Shown: positions 16,021 through 24,195 of the stretch, one piece after another
Layout: every line of letters begins with the position of its first letter
Position numbering within the stretch: the first letter of the stretch is position 1
NCBI GenBank assembly: GCA_028282725.1
Contig: JANQHF010000128.1
Span: 1-39,913 of the forward strand
Length of the DNA stretch: 39,913 bases
Source of the DNA: Saprospiraceae bacterium
GTDB taxonomy: Bacteria; Bacteroidota; Bacteroidia; Chitinophagales; Saprospiraceae
Reading direction: 5' to 3'
The notes under the pieces: model-generated
Seen by the model: the letters and a program-made list of their open reading frames with translations, nothing else
What the model was told of the DNA's origin: nothing
Databases searched by the model: none
Made by a program: the position numbers and the translations under genes

Positions 16021-18189
16021 ATGCCTAAGTTGATCCATCAAAATGAAAAAAATGGGCATTTTGGAGAAAAAAGTGCCCATTTGAGGATTTTCAGGCAAAT
16101 TTTTGGGCATTTCGAGCTAAAAAATGCCCTTTTGGGCTGTTTTTCTATTTTCTGCCATTTGAATCTGACTGGTCAGGCCATTATACCAGTATCTGATATC
16201 GAATTCGCCATCCGGACCCTCATTGAGGATTTCACTGAATTCAACGATGGCAATGCGGAATTTGATTTCAATACTCTATATGAAGACCTGGTTAGGCTCC
16301 ACTCAAACAAACTGGATTTAAATAAGGTCAGTCTTGAAGAATTGGGTATACTTTTCTTCCTGACTAATAATGAAATACAAAACATCATTGACTACAGGAC
16401 GAACTACGGTGAATTTTTGTCGATCTATGAATTGCAAACCGTACCCGGTCTCTCGTTTGAAAAGATCGAAACACTTCTGCTCTTTGTTAGGGTAGATGGG
16501 GGCGATCAAAAATTTTCAGATTATACCATCAGTCAATTGGAGAGCAGCAATGATCAACTCTACCTGAAGTGGAAATTTCAAATGGAAACAGCACTTGGTT
16601 TCATGGGAGAGAGTGGTTTGCCTCCCAAATTTGCCGGAGACAAAAATCACTACTACCTCAGATACAATCATTCAGCCCGCAACCATCGCTATGGCCTGCT
16701 CATCGAAAAGGATCCGGGGGAAAAAATCATCAATTCTAATTCTGAGACCGGACTGGATTATCTTTCTTTTCATTACCAGGTAGAGCAACCTACAGGATGG
16801 CTACAGCAATTGAATCTGGGTGATTATTCCATCAATCTTGGGCAGGGTTTGATTGCACATAGTTCATTCGGACTGGGAAAGAGTTCCTTCACCACTACAG
16901 TTAAGAAGTCAAGACCTGGAATCCAGGCGTATAATAGCGTAAGTGAAAATCTTGGGCTTCGGGGAGTGGCATTGGACATCCGCCCTCGTCATACTTCGTT
17001 TTCCACCTTGCTCTTTGCCGCTCACTCACCCCGGGATGCCAACCTGACCGGTGTTGATGTCGATGGCTTTGATACCTTCAGTTCGTTTCCAGGCAGTGGA
17101 CTGCACAGGACTACCGGAGAAATAAGGGATCATGATGCAGTCTACGAGACCACACTAGGTACTTCACTAAGATATCGCCAGTCGAATCAACTTTCTATTA
17201 ACCTGAATGCGATCAGTCAGCAATACAACAAGCGCTTTACTCCTTCATCAAGGCCATATCAACTGTACAGGTGGAATGGGGATGACCTGTCCAATATTAG
17301 CCTGGATTACAATGTCCTGCGGTCGGGATGGAATGTTTTTGGAGAGGTCGCCAGGAGTTCCAATGATGGATGGGCGCAAATTCATGGTTTTATAAAGACC
17401 TTCGATCCCACATTCGATCTTGCAATGGTCTATCGAAAATATGAGCCCGGGTATCAAAGCATCTATTCCAATGTCTTTGGTGAATCCGCCACTGCGAACA
17501 ATGAAGAAGGACTGTACCTGGGATTTGAATATCGTCCTTCGCGGAACTGGACCATCAAAGGATATGTGGATCATTGGAAGAACGACTGGCTGCGGTTTCG
17601 CGTGGATGGCCCGTCAAGAGGCCGGGAATATCTGATCCGGATCAATTATTTTCAAAAGAGGAAGAGAAATCTATACCTGCAATACCGGTATGAAACGAAG
17701 GAAGAAAATTCTGATACCGATCTCATTCAGGACATTCCTGTTTCCAAATTCACACACCGGTTGAGGTTACATGCTTCTCATCAACCGGAAGGAGGAGTGG
17801 AATTAAGAACAAGGGCTGAAATGTCATTATTTAAAAAAGAGGAAATTACTGAAAGGGGATTCCTTTTTTACCAGGATCTCATATACCGAAAAATTGATTC
17901 ACCGCTATCAATTAGCACTCGAATGAGTTATTTTGACATATCCGATTTTGATGCCAGGATCTATGCATATGAAAATGATCTTCTTTTTGAATACTATATA
18001 CCATCGTTTTCGGGACGGGGTATGCGGTACTACGTACATAGCCGGTATAATATCTCAAGGAAACTGATGGCAGAGATCAGGTGGGAGCAAACTCATTTCT
18101 TTGATGTCACAACTATTCGTTCAGGAGACAATCTTATAGATGGGAACACGCTGAGCAGGATGAAGGCCCAGATCCGCTATTCATTTTGA
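16021..18189 (+). CDS. Helix-hairpin-helix outer-membrane beta-barrel protein
   Basis: This 722-aa protein has a ComEA-like helix-hairpin-helix pair near residues 98-160 ('NKVSLEELGILFFLTNNEIQ' and 'YELQTVPGLSFEKIETLLLF'). About 560 residues of beta-barrel-like sequence follow, ending in the outer-membrane-typical 'KAQIRYSF'. Such HHH-plus-barrel proteins are widespread in Bacteroidota and may bind DNA at the surface, but their job is unknown. The ATG at 16021 gives a 53-residue pre-sequence; the hydrophobic signal core 'ALLGCFSIFCHLNLTGQA' begins only near residue 36. An in-frame TTG at 16132 would give a short signal peptide without the hairpin-rich leader. The last 27 coding bases lie in the direct repeat that bounds the inserted cassette. 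Confidence 0.8.
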   Translation: MPKLIHQNEKNGHFGEKSAHLRIFRQIFGHFELKNALLGCFSIFCHLNLTGQAIIPVSDIEFAIRTLIEDFTEFNDGNAEFDFNTLYEDLVRLHSNKLDLNKVSLEELGILFFLTNNEIQNIIDYRTNYGEFLSIYELQTVPGLSFEKIETLLLFVRVDGGDQKFSDYTISQLESSNDQLYLKWKFQMETALGFMGESGLPPKFAGDKNHYYLRYNHSARNHRYGLLIEKDPGEKIINSNSETGLDYLSFHYQVEQPTGWLQQLNLGDYSINLGQGLIAHSSFGLGKSSFTTTVKKSRPGIQAYNSVSENLGLRGVALDIRPRHTSFSTLLFAAHSPRDANLTGVDVDGFDTFSSFPGSGLHRTTGEIRDHDAVYETTLGTSLRYRQSNQLSINLNAISQQYNKRFTPSSRPYQLYRWNGDDLSNISLDYNVLRSGWNVFGEVARSSNDGWAQIHGFIKTFDPTFDLAMVYRKYEPGYQSIYSNVFGESATANNEEGLYLGFEYRPSRNWTIKGYVDHWKNDWLRFRVDGPSRGREYLIRINYFQKRKRNLYLQYRYETKEENSDTDLIQDIPVSKFTHRLRLHASHQPEGGVELRTRAEMSLFKKEEITERGFLFYQDLIYRKIDSPLSISTRMSYFDISDFDARIYAYENDLLFEYYIPSFSGRGMRYYVHSRYNISRKLMAEIRWEQTHFFDVTTIRSGDNLIDGNTLSRMKAQIRYSF
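16050..16137 (+). promoter_or_regulatory. Cluster of GGGCA hairpins at the 5' end of the HHH barrel gene
   Basis: Four copies of GGGCAT/ATGCCC lie within 90 bases in alternating orientation. The first pair forms a 13-bp stem (16050-16062 with 16070-16082, one GU pair). The second forms an 8-bp stem (16105-16112 with 16122-16129). An alternative 4-bp hairpin, GCCC-TTTT-GGGC (16126-16137), uses part of the second stem and is followed by TGTTTTTCT, like a terminator. The mutually exclusive pairings suggest an attenuator or translational control element. Alternatively the stretch is a small repeat inserted in the gene start. Confidence 0.45.
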
Positions 18190-18190
18190 A
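18163..18190 (+). repeat. Left 28-bp direct repeat bounding the three-gene cassette
   Basis: These 28 bases are identical to 23277-23304. They begin AAGGCCCAGATC, end TTCATTTTGAA, and comprise the last codons and stop of the HHH barrel gene. Just upstream the match extends by AGGAT with one mismatched base between, making 34 bases with one difference. It looks like an attachment site or duplicated target. Confidence 0.93.
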
Positions 18191-18195
18191 TTTTA

Positions 18196-20736
18196 TCACC
18201 TAGATGCATTACTATACAATTCAGAAATTTCAAAGTACTTATCACGAATCAATTCACTTCGTTTAAAGTAGCGTGGATTTACAAATTCCCTATATCTTTT
18301 TCTTTCTATATTTGAACAATAATTAATTGCTAAACGCGCCCTTTTAATTTTATACATGGCTAATTCAATATCTCCTTTCTCTTTGGCGTCTTGAGCTTCA
18401 TAATATTCCAAAGTAGACTCAACATATGAATGTTCTGGATAAATTTTCCAATTAAACTTTGGAATTAACTTTCTATACTTTTCAAGAATCTCAGTTCGAA
18501 GAGACGAAAGGACAGGTTTTTCCATTTCATAACCATTTTCGATCAATTGAAAAGCAAAAAGATGGGTATACAATAGACCATTTAGCAAAGAGCCATGATA
18601 AAGAATTAATGGAGAAATCTTTGTTTTCACATTATTCACAAGAATATCAACTTCACCAAAACCTGCTTTAGATCTTTGTTTTGAATACAACTCAGCAGCC
18701 TTAACAGCAGAACTTAAACACTCGTTGTACAGTTCAATTACTTTGGATTCATTCTCTCTATTCGTTAAGTCAATTCTATAAAGAAGGCAAAAATTTGTTA
18801 ATAGAATACCATGATGTAATCTGAATGAATTTTTGAATTCACTTCGTGAGAGAAAGAAGTTCGCCGTTTGCTTAGAATCTTCAAATTTCCCAAAATATCT
18901 CAATGTCCAAACTAAGAAAAATGCATAATTGCGCAATTTATGCTCTATGATATCTCCATATGGTCTTTCGAATTTTCTATAAAGACGTCTAGTATGAAAT
19001 TGTACATTATTTATTAAATCATCTCTTATTCTGTTTACATCAAAATCCTTACTTTGGTAATAATTGAATGGGTACAAAAGTATAATCATTAAAAAAGTGA
19101 TCAATCGATCTTCTTCATTTCGAAAAACTAAAGAACTTGATGATGATTTTTCTGAAAAGATATCCTGAGTATATCGCAGCACTAACTTATTGTAATCTTT
19201 ATCATGTGGGAAATTATAAATTAGATTAAGTACATGGTTCAATGTTATTCTCGAATGTGAATAACGGGCACCTGGTAAACGAAGCAGAGCAGGAAACAAA
19301 TGGTTAATTCCCACAATATGGTCATCTTCATTTCGGTAGGGTTTAATATGTTCAAAATACTTTTGTTGCGCAGGTAGTATTTCAAAAAGGCTATAAGCAA
19401 TTGAAAAGTTATTAATTGCTTCTAATTTGGATTCAATACTTTTTTGTGGGTCGACATTCTTTAATTTCCGATGTACAGATATAACATAGTCTTTCAATTC
19501 CTCATTTACAATATTTTTTCGCATTGATGAAAAGCCTTGATCAAAAAACTGCTTGTACTCAGTATACTGTGATATTATACTTGTCGCCTCGGATTTTGAT
19601 CTTAGCTCATTAATTCTTGATTCCAATGGATTATTAGATTTGACAATTCCTCTTCTGGACAATGCTGATCTCCAAAAATAATATAGTTGATGAAGCTTAA
19701 GATTCAACTTTTTTTCTTCATCAGCCGCAGGATTATCAGTCAAAATATCAAGATATAACATTGCGTTGTTACGAAGAATATCTATACGTTGTCCTTTTAT
19801 TTTAGGGCAAGATTCGAAAAAAATCTTATGATGAAAATTATCGAATGTGTGAGGAGCCGATGACAATAGTAAAATTATGTAACGCTTACCCAATCTTCTA
19901 ACTATTTTTGGTTTTGAAAGTTCATTGTTAATTTGCAAAAGTCTATCTATTACTTTACAATCATTTTCTAGATTTGTCAGATTCTTTTTGTGATCCCTGT
20001 CTCGTATATTATTAAAAACATAATTGTATAAATAGTCTGTTAATTCTCCCGGAAAGGAATTAGAAAAAATATTCGCGAGAACGTCGTCTACATCTTCACC
20101 AAAAGCTTGGGTAAAGTGCTTTTGATAAATTATAAGTTTATCTTTAAGAATATTTTTGAATTCCTCGAGCTTGTCCACACCAAATCCCAACGCCAATGAA
20201 AGAATTAGAGGAAGTTTGGGTTCGACTGAATCTAATAGCCCCTTGAGTCCACTCTTATCAATCTGATTCGCCTCTTCGTCAAGAAGTGTATTTAACTTTT
20301 CCCAATTTTTTTGCTCAATAAAAGATGATTGAAATTCTCTCAAAATGTAGTTCTTCGCATCACGAAGTTCCTTATGATATTCACTTAAGAGAATAATTTT
20401 TTGATTGGAATTGAATACTCCCTGCCAGGCAATTTGCTCATCTGCAACAATTTCAAGATTTACATCTGCTTCATTATCAAATCCAAATGGAAAACAAAAC
20501 TGATGAATATCGAAAGTATCTATTGCATAAATAAATTCGATTGGATATTCTAATTTTCTAGAAACATTATTAATTAGAGAATCAAATATTTTTAAATAAT
20601 AATTATGTCCTTCAGAATCTGATTCTAAAAGTTTGTTAAAAGATCTATATTGCCTAAAAATCGCTTCAATTATTAAAGCTTCAACTTGTTTAGAAGATAT
20701 TTTTTGAAGAAGTGATATTTCATTTGGTGATGACAT
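18196..20736 (-). CDS. Unknown 846-aa protein, third gene of the cassette
   Basis: I do not recognise this protein. It is long, charged and mostly helical, with no signal peptide and no NTPase, nuclease or protease motif that is plainly complete. The N-terminal 150 residues hint at a PIN-like fold: 'FIYAIDTFDIHQFCFPFG' could be the first strand with its acidic residue, and 'KIILLSEYHKELRDA' resembles the second motif with a conserved Glu. This is a weak reading. Residues 790-815 ('AKEKGDIELAMYKIKRARLA') look like a TPR-type helical pair, and a 180-220 stretch is hydrophobic ('LPLILSLALGFGV'). It lies 21 bases after the 459-aa gene and ends five bases from the left repeat. Confidence 0.85.
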   Translation of the reverse strand: MSSPNEISLLQKISSKQVEALIIEAIFRQYRSFNKLLESDSEGHNYYLKIFDSLINNVSRKLEYPIEFIYAIDTFDIHQFCFPFGFDNEADVNLEIVADEQIAWQGVFNSNQKIILLSEYHKELRDAKNYILREFQSSFIEQKNWEKLNTLLDEEANQIDKSGLKGLLDSVEPKLPLILSLALGFGVDKLEEFKNILKDKLIIYQKHFTQAFGEDVDDVLANIFSNSFPGELTDYLYNYVFNNIRDRDHKKNLTNLENDCKVIDRLLQINNELSKPKIVRRLGKRYIILLLSSAPHTFDNFHHKIFFESCPKIKGQRIDILRNNAMLYLDILTDNPAADEEKKLNLKLHQLYYFWRSALSRRGIVKSNNPLESRINELRSKSEATSIISQYTEYKQFFDQGFSSMRKNIVNEELKDYVISVHRKLKNVDPQKSIESKLEAINNFSIAYSLFEILPAQQKYFEHIKPYRNEDDHIVGINHLFPALLRLPGARYSHSRITLNHVLNLIYNFPHDKDYNKLVLRYTQDIFSEKSSSSSLVFRNEEDRLITFLMIILLYPFNYYQSKDFDVNRIRDDLINNVQFHTRRLYRKFERPYGDIIEHKLRNYAFFLVWTLRYFGKFEDSKQTANFFLSRSEFKNSFRLHHGILLTNFCLLYRIDLTNRENESKVIELYNECLSSAVKAAELYSKQRSKAGFGEVDILVNNVKTKISPLILYHGSLLNGLLYTHLFAFQLIENGYEMEKPVLSSLRTEILEKYRKLIPKFNWKIYPEHSYVESTLEYYEAQDAKEKGDIELAMYKIKRARLAINYCSNIERKRYREFVNPRYFKRSELIRDKYFEISELYSNASR

Positions 20737-20757
20737 TATCTAATAATAAGTAATATA

Positions 20758-22137
20758 TTAATTATTTGAAAATTGATCAAGATCTTGAGGAATCGGCTCC
20801 ATATACCTTTTTGGAAGAGTAGTATTTTTACTAGTTCTACTAAATGCTCGTCCAAGATCTTGCTTTTTATGCAGAAAGGACATCAATAGTTTGTATTCAA
20901 ACAGTGAAGATTTGTGAAGATCGGGTGTCATTAATTCATTATACCTAGGACTGCCAATGTGATGTGCAAAGCCTATCATACTTTTGACTTGCGATTCTAA
21001 TCTTCGATCTTTTTTAATTTCAGTCTCGTAATTCGAAACGTAATTTGTTAAATAAGGTGTTGGCTGACCTTCTGATGCTGTTCTTAAGGTACACAAACTT
21101 GCAATAAGATTTGCTTGAACTTTGCTTATTCCTAAATTATCAACTTTACTAAGAATGATATTTAAAAATGATTCAGAAATCCTTTCAGTTTGCCATAAAT
21201 ATTCAGCTGAAGATTGAGGTGATAACTTTATTAACTTTAAAATCTCATCGGAATCGTCTATCGCCAAAGCAAAATTTGACAAATATTCTATACGCTCTTC
21301 ATTACTTAGTTGTGAATCAGCAATTATCTCCTTAAAGCTATTTGAACTGAAAAAATCCGAAAAGATCCTTTTTATAAACGTCCAAGATTCGTCATTCGAA
21401 TTACTATTCTTTAGTTCATCACACAGTTCTTCAAACCTTACAAAGGGAAAATCTCTCACGCCATTATTAAATAGAAGTTCTTGTAATGAATTGCACATTA
21501 AGAGAATATCATGTTTTCCAACTTGAAAATTAAGTCCGCAATGGAGCAACTTGAAATAAGAATCGGGATCATAAGCCCGATAAATAAAATACCTCGATGC
21601 GATAAATGCATATTTCGATGAGCCATTTCTTTCAACCTGATTGAGCAAATAATGCTTAAGAGAAAACTCATAATTCAATTGATCTTCTTGTGTACCTGCA
21701 CAGAAGAAAATGAATGTATTCAATAAAACAAGGTGAAGATTTCTTGATGCACCATAATTGTAATTATACAGAACATTGTTCACAATGATCCGCGAAATTG
21801 AATTTCTGAATCTTGTCAGATTTATCTTTTCAAAAAGTAGTGAAATATCATGAATTAATTTTACATCAATCTCAGCATCTTTTTCGGTTGGCAGATTAGA
21901 AGAAAAGACATCCCATAAAGCATCTTCATATTTCCTGTATTCATTTCGATCTGCAATCTTAGAATGCTTGAGCAAAGCATGAGTGTTAGCAATAATGTCA
22001 ATTTCAGTATTCCCTTTCAATGGAATTGGGCCTATTGGCATTGCTTTCAATTGGGCCTCTATCCAATTGAAATAAAAATCATCTTGATCAAGATTCTTTT
22101 TAATCAGATCTTTGATAAAACTTGTGGTATTACTCAT
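20758..22137 (-). CDS. Unknown 459-aa helical protein, second gene of the cassette
   Basis: I do not recognise this protein. It is predicted to be cytoplasmic and largely alpha-helical, Asn/Ser/Leu-rich, without signal peptide, membrane segment or known catalytic motif. The middle part (about 120-210) has regularly spaced hydrophobic helices, such as 'LHLVLLNTFIFFCAG' and 'YAFIASRYFIYRAYD', compatible with a helical-repeat scaffold. The C-terminus 'NTTLPKRYMEPIPQDLDQF' looks unstructured. It starts with ATG 21 bases after the 333-aa gene and ends 21 bases before the 846-aa gene, so the three are one operon. Confidence 0.85.
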   Translation of the reverse strand: MSNTTSFIKDLIKKNLDQDDFYFNWIEAQLKAMPIGPIPLKGNTEIDIIANTHALLKHSKIADRNEYRKYEDALWDVFSSNLPTEKDAEIDVKLIHDISLLFEKINLTRFRNSISRIIVNNVLYNYNYGASRNLHLVLLNTFIFFCAGTQEDQLNYEFSLKHYLLNQVERNGSSKYAFIASRYFIYRAYDPDSYFKLLHCGLNFQVGKHDILLMCNSLQELLFNNGVRDFPFVRFEELCDELKNSNSNDESWTFIKRIFSDFFSSNSFKEIIADSQLSNEERIEYLSNFALAIDDSDEILKLIKLSPQSSAEYLWQTERISESFLNIILSKVDNLGISKVQANLIASLCTLRTASEGQPTPYLTNYVSNYETEIKKDRRLESQVKSMIGFAHHIGSPRYNELMTPDLHKSSLFEYKLLMSFLHKKQDLGRAFSRTSKNTTLPKRYMEPIPQDLDQFSNN

Positions 22138-22158
22138 ATTCGATTGTGAAGAATTACT

Positions 22159-23160
22159 CTATTTGATTTCCTCAATAATTTTACTAAGTCTTTCTCTACC
22201 TTCATTTAATAGGTCTTTGTCATTTATTAAAATGTCCTCAGAAAGTTCACCAATGCTATATGCTTTAATGGTTTCATCTATCAATTTGGTCTCCAAGTGT
22301 ATTCTCTCCTGTATATTTTCTCTTCCTAATAAGCTGCCGGCTGTCCGGCCAAAATTATCATGTTGTCGGAATCCTACAAATCCATAGGTATTATAGACTT
22401 TGTAGACTCCGTGAAATGCGACAGGCTGATATTGAACTACATTAATCCCTTCGTAGTGAAGTGCAACGAGAAAACTCTTTTCATTTTTACCTTTTTCAGC
22501 TTTAACCGCAAGATGTTTCAATAATTCATTTGACTTATTTTGTCCTAAAGCAACCGCTTCGCTACTAACTCTTTCAAATTCGTCTAGAGGCATTAACCAA
22601 GCCAATGGCTTGGCCCCCCTAAGCATATAAAACTCAGAATTGGTTACTCCAGATATATCTATTTCATTGTCGGTATCAATTTCATATTTTTTCCAATTGT
22701 TGTACACACTGTAGCTAAAGGTTATACCTCGTTCAGATATTAAATAAATATAGTTAAGAAAAGTTCCAAGATCAATGACACGAACATATTTCGTCTTTCT
22801 TCGATCCGATTTACTACTAAAGGAAGCCTCAAATTTTTTCAGTATATCGTTATTATTTGAAAAATTGTCAAATTGAAGAGAAGGATAGTCCTTATTTACA
22901 TCTAAAGGAATTAAACTAATGAATTCTCCATAGGCTTTCGATGAAATATTTCGGCTTGCGATGTCAATGGCAATATTGCATGCGATTCTTTTAGAGAGGT
23001 TATCATTTGTGCATAGTCTGATGAGAAAATTTTCTAGTTCGTCTTTTCTCGAAGGATATTCGTTTCGGAAAATAGGAACTAAATTATCAAGAAGAAATTG
23101 TTTGACCTGATTCACGGACCGTGAGATATAGATAATGTGATTGTAAAATAACCAAATCAT
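22159..23160 (-). CDS. Unknown 333-aa protein, first gene of the cassette
   Basis: I do not recognise this protein. The N-terminal third is helical. The middle (about 130-280) mixes beta strands and glycines ('VRVIDLGTFLNYIYLISERG', 'SFLVALHYEGINVVQYQP', 'YNTYGFVGFRQHDNFGRTAG'). The C-terminal 50 residues are helical and charged. No known active-site motif is visible. The ATG at 23160 gives an unusual start, 'MIWLFYNHIIYISRSVNQVK'; the true start could lie somewhat downstream. It is the promoter-proximal gene, with about 115 bases between it and the right repeat. Confidence 0.8.
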   Translation of the reverse strand: MIWLFYNHIIYISRSVNQVKQFLLDNLVPIFRNEYPSRKDELENFLIRLCTNDNLSKRIACNIAIDIASRNISSKAYGEFISLIPLDVNKDYPSLQFDNFSNNNDILKKFEASFSSKSDRRKTKYVRVIDLGTFLNYIYLISERGITFSYSVYNNWKKYEIDTDNEIDISGVTNSEFYMLRGAKPLAWLMPLDEFERVSSEAVALGQNKSNELLKHLAVKAEKGKNEKSFLVALHYEGINVVQYQPVAFHGVYKVYNTYGFVGFRQHDNFGRTAGSLLGRENIQERIHLETKLIDETIKAYSIGELSEDILINDKDLLNEGRERLSKIIEEIK

Positions 23161-23238
23161 TTTAGATTTAATGGCAGTTTTGATAAAATACTTATATGGG
23201 ATAAATAAAATTTATAAGAAATCGCCAAATTTCATACA

Positions 23239-23268
23239 TTTCTCAAAGTATTAATACTTAATGAGAAA
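23239..23268. repeat. 30-bp interrupted palindrome next to the right repeat
   Basis: AAGTATTAATACTT is a perfect 14-bp palindrome flanked by TTTCTCA on the left and TGAGAAA on the right, with two extra bases (AA) before the right arm. It lies in the promoter region of the three-gene cassette, eight bases from the right direct repeat. It could be an operator for a dimeric regulator or a recombination-protein binding site. A shorter palindrome, AAGTACTT, lies at 18233-18240 near the left end, inside coding sequence. Confidence 0.7.
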
Positions 23269-23276
23269 TTAGGATC

Positions 23277-23304
23277 AAGGCCCAGATCCGCTATTCATTT
23301 TGAA
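23277..23304 (+). repeat. Right 28-bp direct repeat bounding the three-gene cassette
   Basis: Identical to 18163-18190 in the same orientation. This copy does not continue an HHH-gene frame; it sits immediately before the stop codon (23305) of the leftward PnuC-like gene. The same TGAA end followed by that neighbour is what the uninterrupted locus would show. Confidence 0.93.
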
Positions 23305-24195
23305 CTATGCTTTCTGTAGTGTTAATTCTTTATCACCATTCCACTTCCAATCCAGTAATGTGATTGCTGCATTACCGAGGTAGAATATGTACTTGGCCAC
23401 GTTGGCAATGTTGATCTGAAGAATGGCTTTGATAAGCTGTATAACATTGTAAATTATCCAGCTCAACCACGTCTCTTCATACTTGAAGGCATTGCTAAAA
23501 TTAGCACCTAGTGATAAGCCAAATGTCAGGGCGACGGTAATTAAAAAAATGTGATCGGTTCTACCTCCAAATAATGCGGCACCCAGGTAGACAAGACCAA
23601 ATCCCAGCAGTAATCCGGCAGTAGCGATAAGATAGTAGAATCCGTCTATCTTTCTGATCGTTTCACCTTTGTGCCATTTGTATACGCACAAGAGTTGAAT
23701 GACAAAGGTGAGCGGATAGGTAATCAATGCGGAAGCATTTCCAAACATGTAATCATTCGCGCCTGAATTGACAGTTGTCACCACACCGATACCATTTCCC
23801 GCATTTTTCTGTTTACCGACAAAGCGAGTGGATAACATGGAGAAAATGGCGCCTATGGTTGATAAGATACCGAGCGGATAAGCTCCGGATCTTACTTCCG
23901 TCCACAACTCATTGAACGGGATACCAAATTGAATGGCCCCTGCTTTATAGATAGTACCGTGAAAATTAAGTGTGTAACAGACTCCGAAGATAAGGGCAGC
24001 ACCAAATAGATCCAGGTATGAAGAAAGGACAAGGGATCGCAGGACAGGTGCCTTGAGGGTCACAGACATATCGGAATGAAATCTTTTAAAATGTTTGTAA
24101 AAGTATAGGTTCCACCTGAAAGGAAGTCTATTCTCGTTATAGACCGGATGATACGGAGATGACGATACTTCCTTTTGGACTATATTCGCAACCAT
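23305..24195 (-). CDS. PnuC-like vitamin/nucleoside transporter
   Basis: This 296-aa membrane protein has seven or eight hydrophobic segments. The stretches 'NASALITYPLTFVIQLLCVY', 'ETWLSWIIYNVIQLIKAILQ' (WxxW-N motif) and 'AKYIFYLGNAAITLLDWKW' match the PnuC family, facilitators for nicotinamide riboside and related vitamins (PnuT, PnuX for thiamin and riboflavin). The substrate cannot be read here. The frame opens at 24195, but the first 42 residues are hydrophilic and overlap the divergent FGE gene start; the ATG at 24069 ('MSVTLKAPVLRS') is a reasonable alternative. Its stop is one base from the right direct repeat. Confidence 0.75.
   Translation of the reverse strand: MVANIVQKEVSSSPYHPVYNENRLPFRWNLYFYKHFKRFHSDMSVTLKAPVLRSLVLSSYLDLFGAALIFGVCYTLNFHGTIYKAGAIQFGIPFNELWTEVRSGAYPLGILSTIGAIFSMLSTRFVGKQKNAGNGIGVVTTVNSGANDYMFGNASALITYPLTFVIQLLCVYKWHKGETIRKIDGFYYLIATAGLLLGFGLVYLGAALFGGRTDHIFLITVALTFGLSLGANFSNAFKYEETWLSWIIYNVIQLIKAILQINIANVAKYIFYLGNAAITLLDWKWNGDKELTLQKA

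Larger units (their letters stand above)
18163..23304. mobile_element. Direct-repeat-bounded three-gene cassette of unknown type
   Basis: Between two identical 28-bp direct repeats lie three leftward genes (333, 459, 846 aa) separated by 20-21 bases, almost filling the space. The last stop is only five bases from the left repeat, and about 115 bases of promoter region lie at the right. The DNA is visibly richer in A and T than both flanks. Deleting one repeat plus the interior (5,114 bp) would leave the HHH gene's TGA, one base, and then the stop of the PnuC-like gene. That is the same junction seen now at 23301-23307, and I infer it is the ancestral locus. No integrase, transposase or relaxase is encoded, so movement must have used enzymes in trans or a lost gene. 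Confidence 0.82.

Noticed and set aside
18163..23304. Cassette as an insertion sequence or composite transposon
   Set aside because: No transposase, no terminal inverted repeats, and a 28-bp direct repeat far longer than usual target duplications. The pattern fits site-specific integration or repeat-mediated exchange better.
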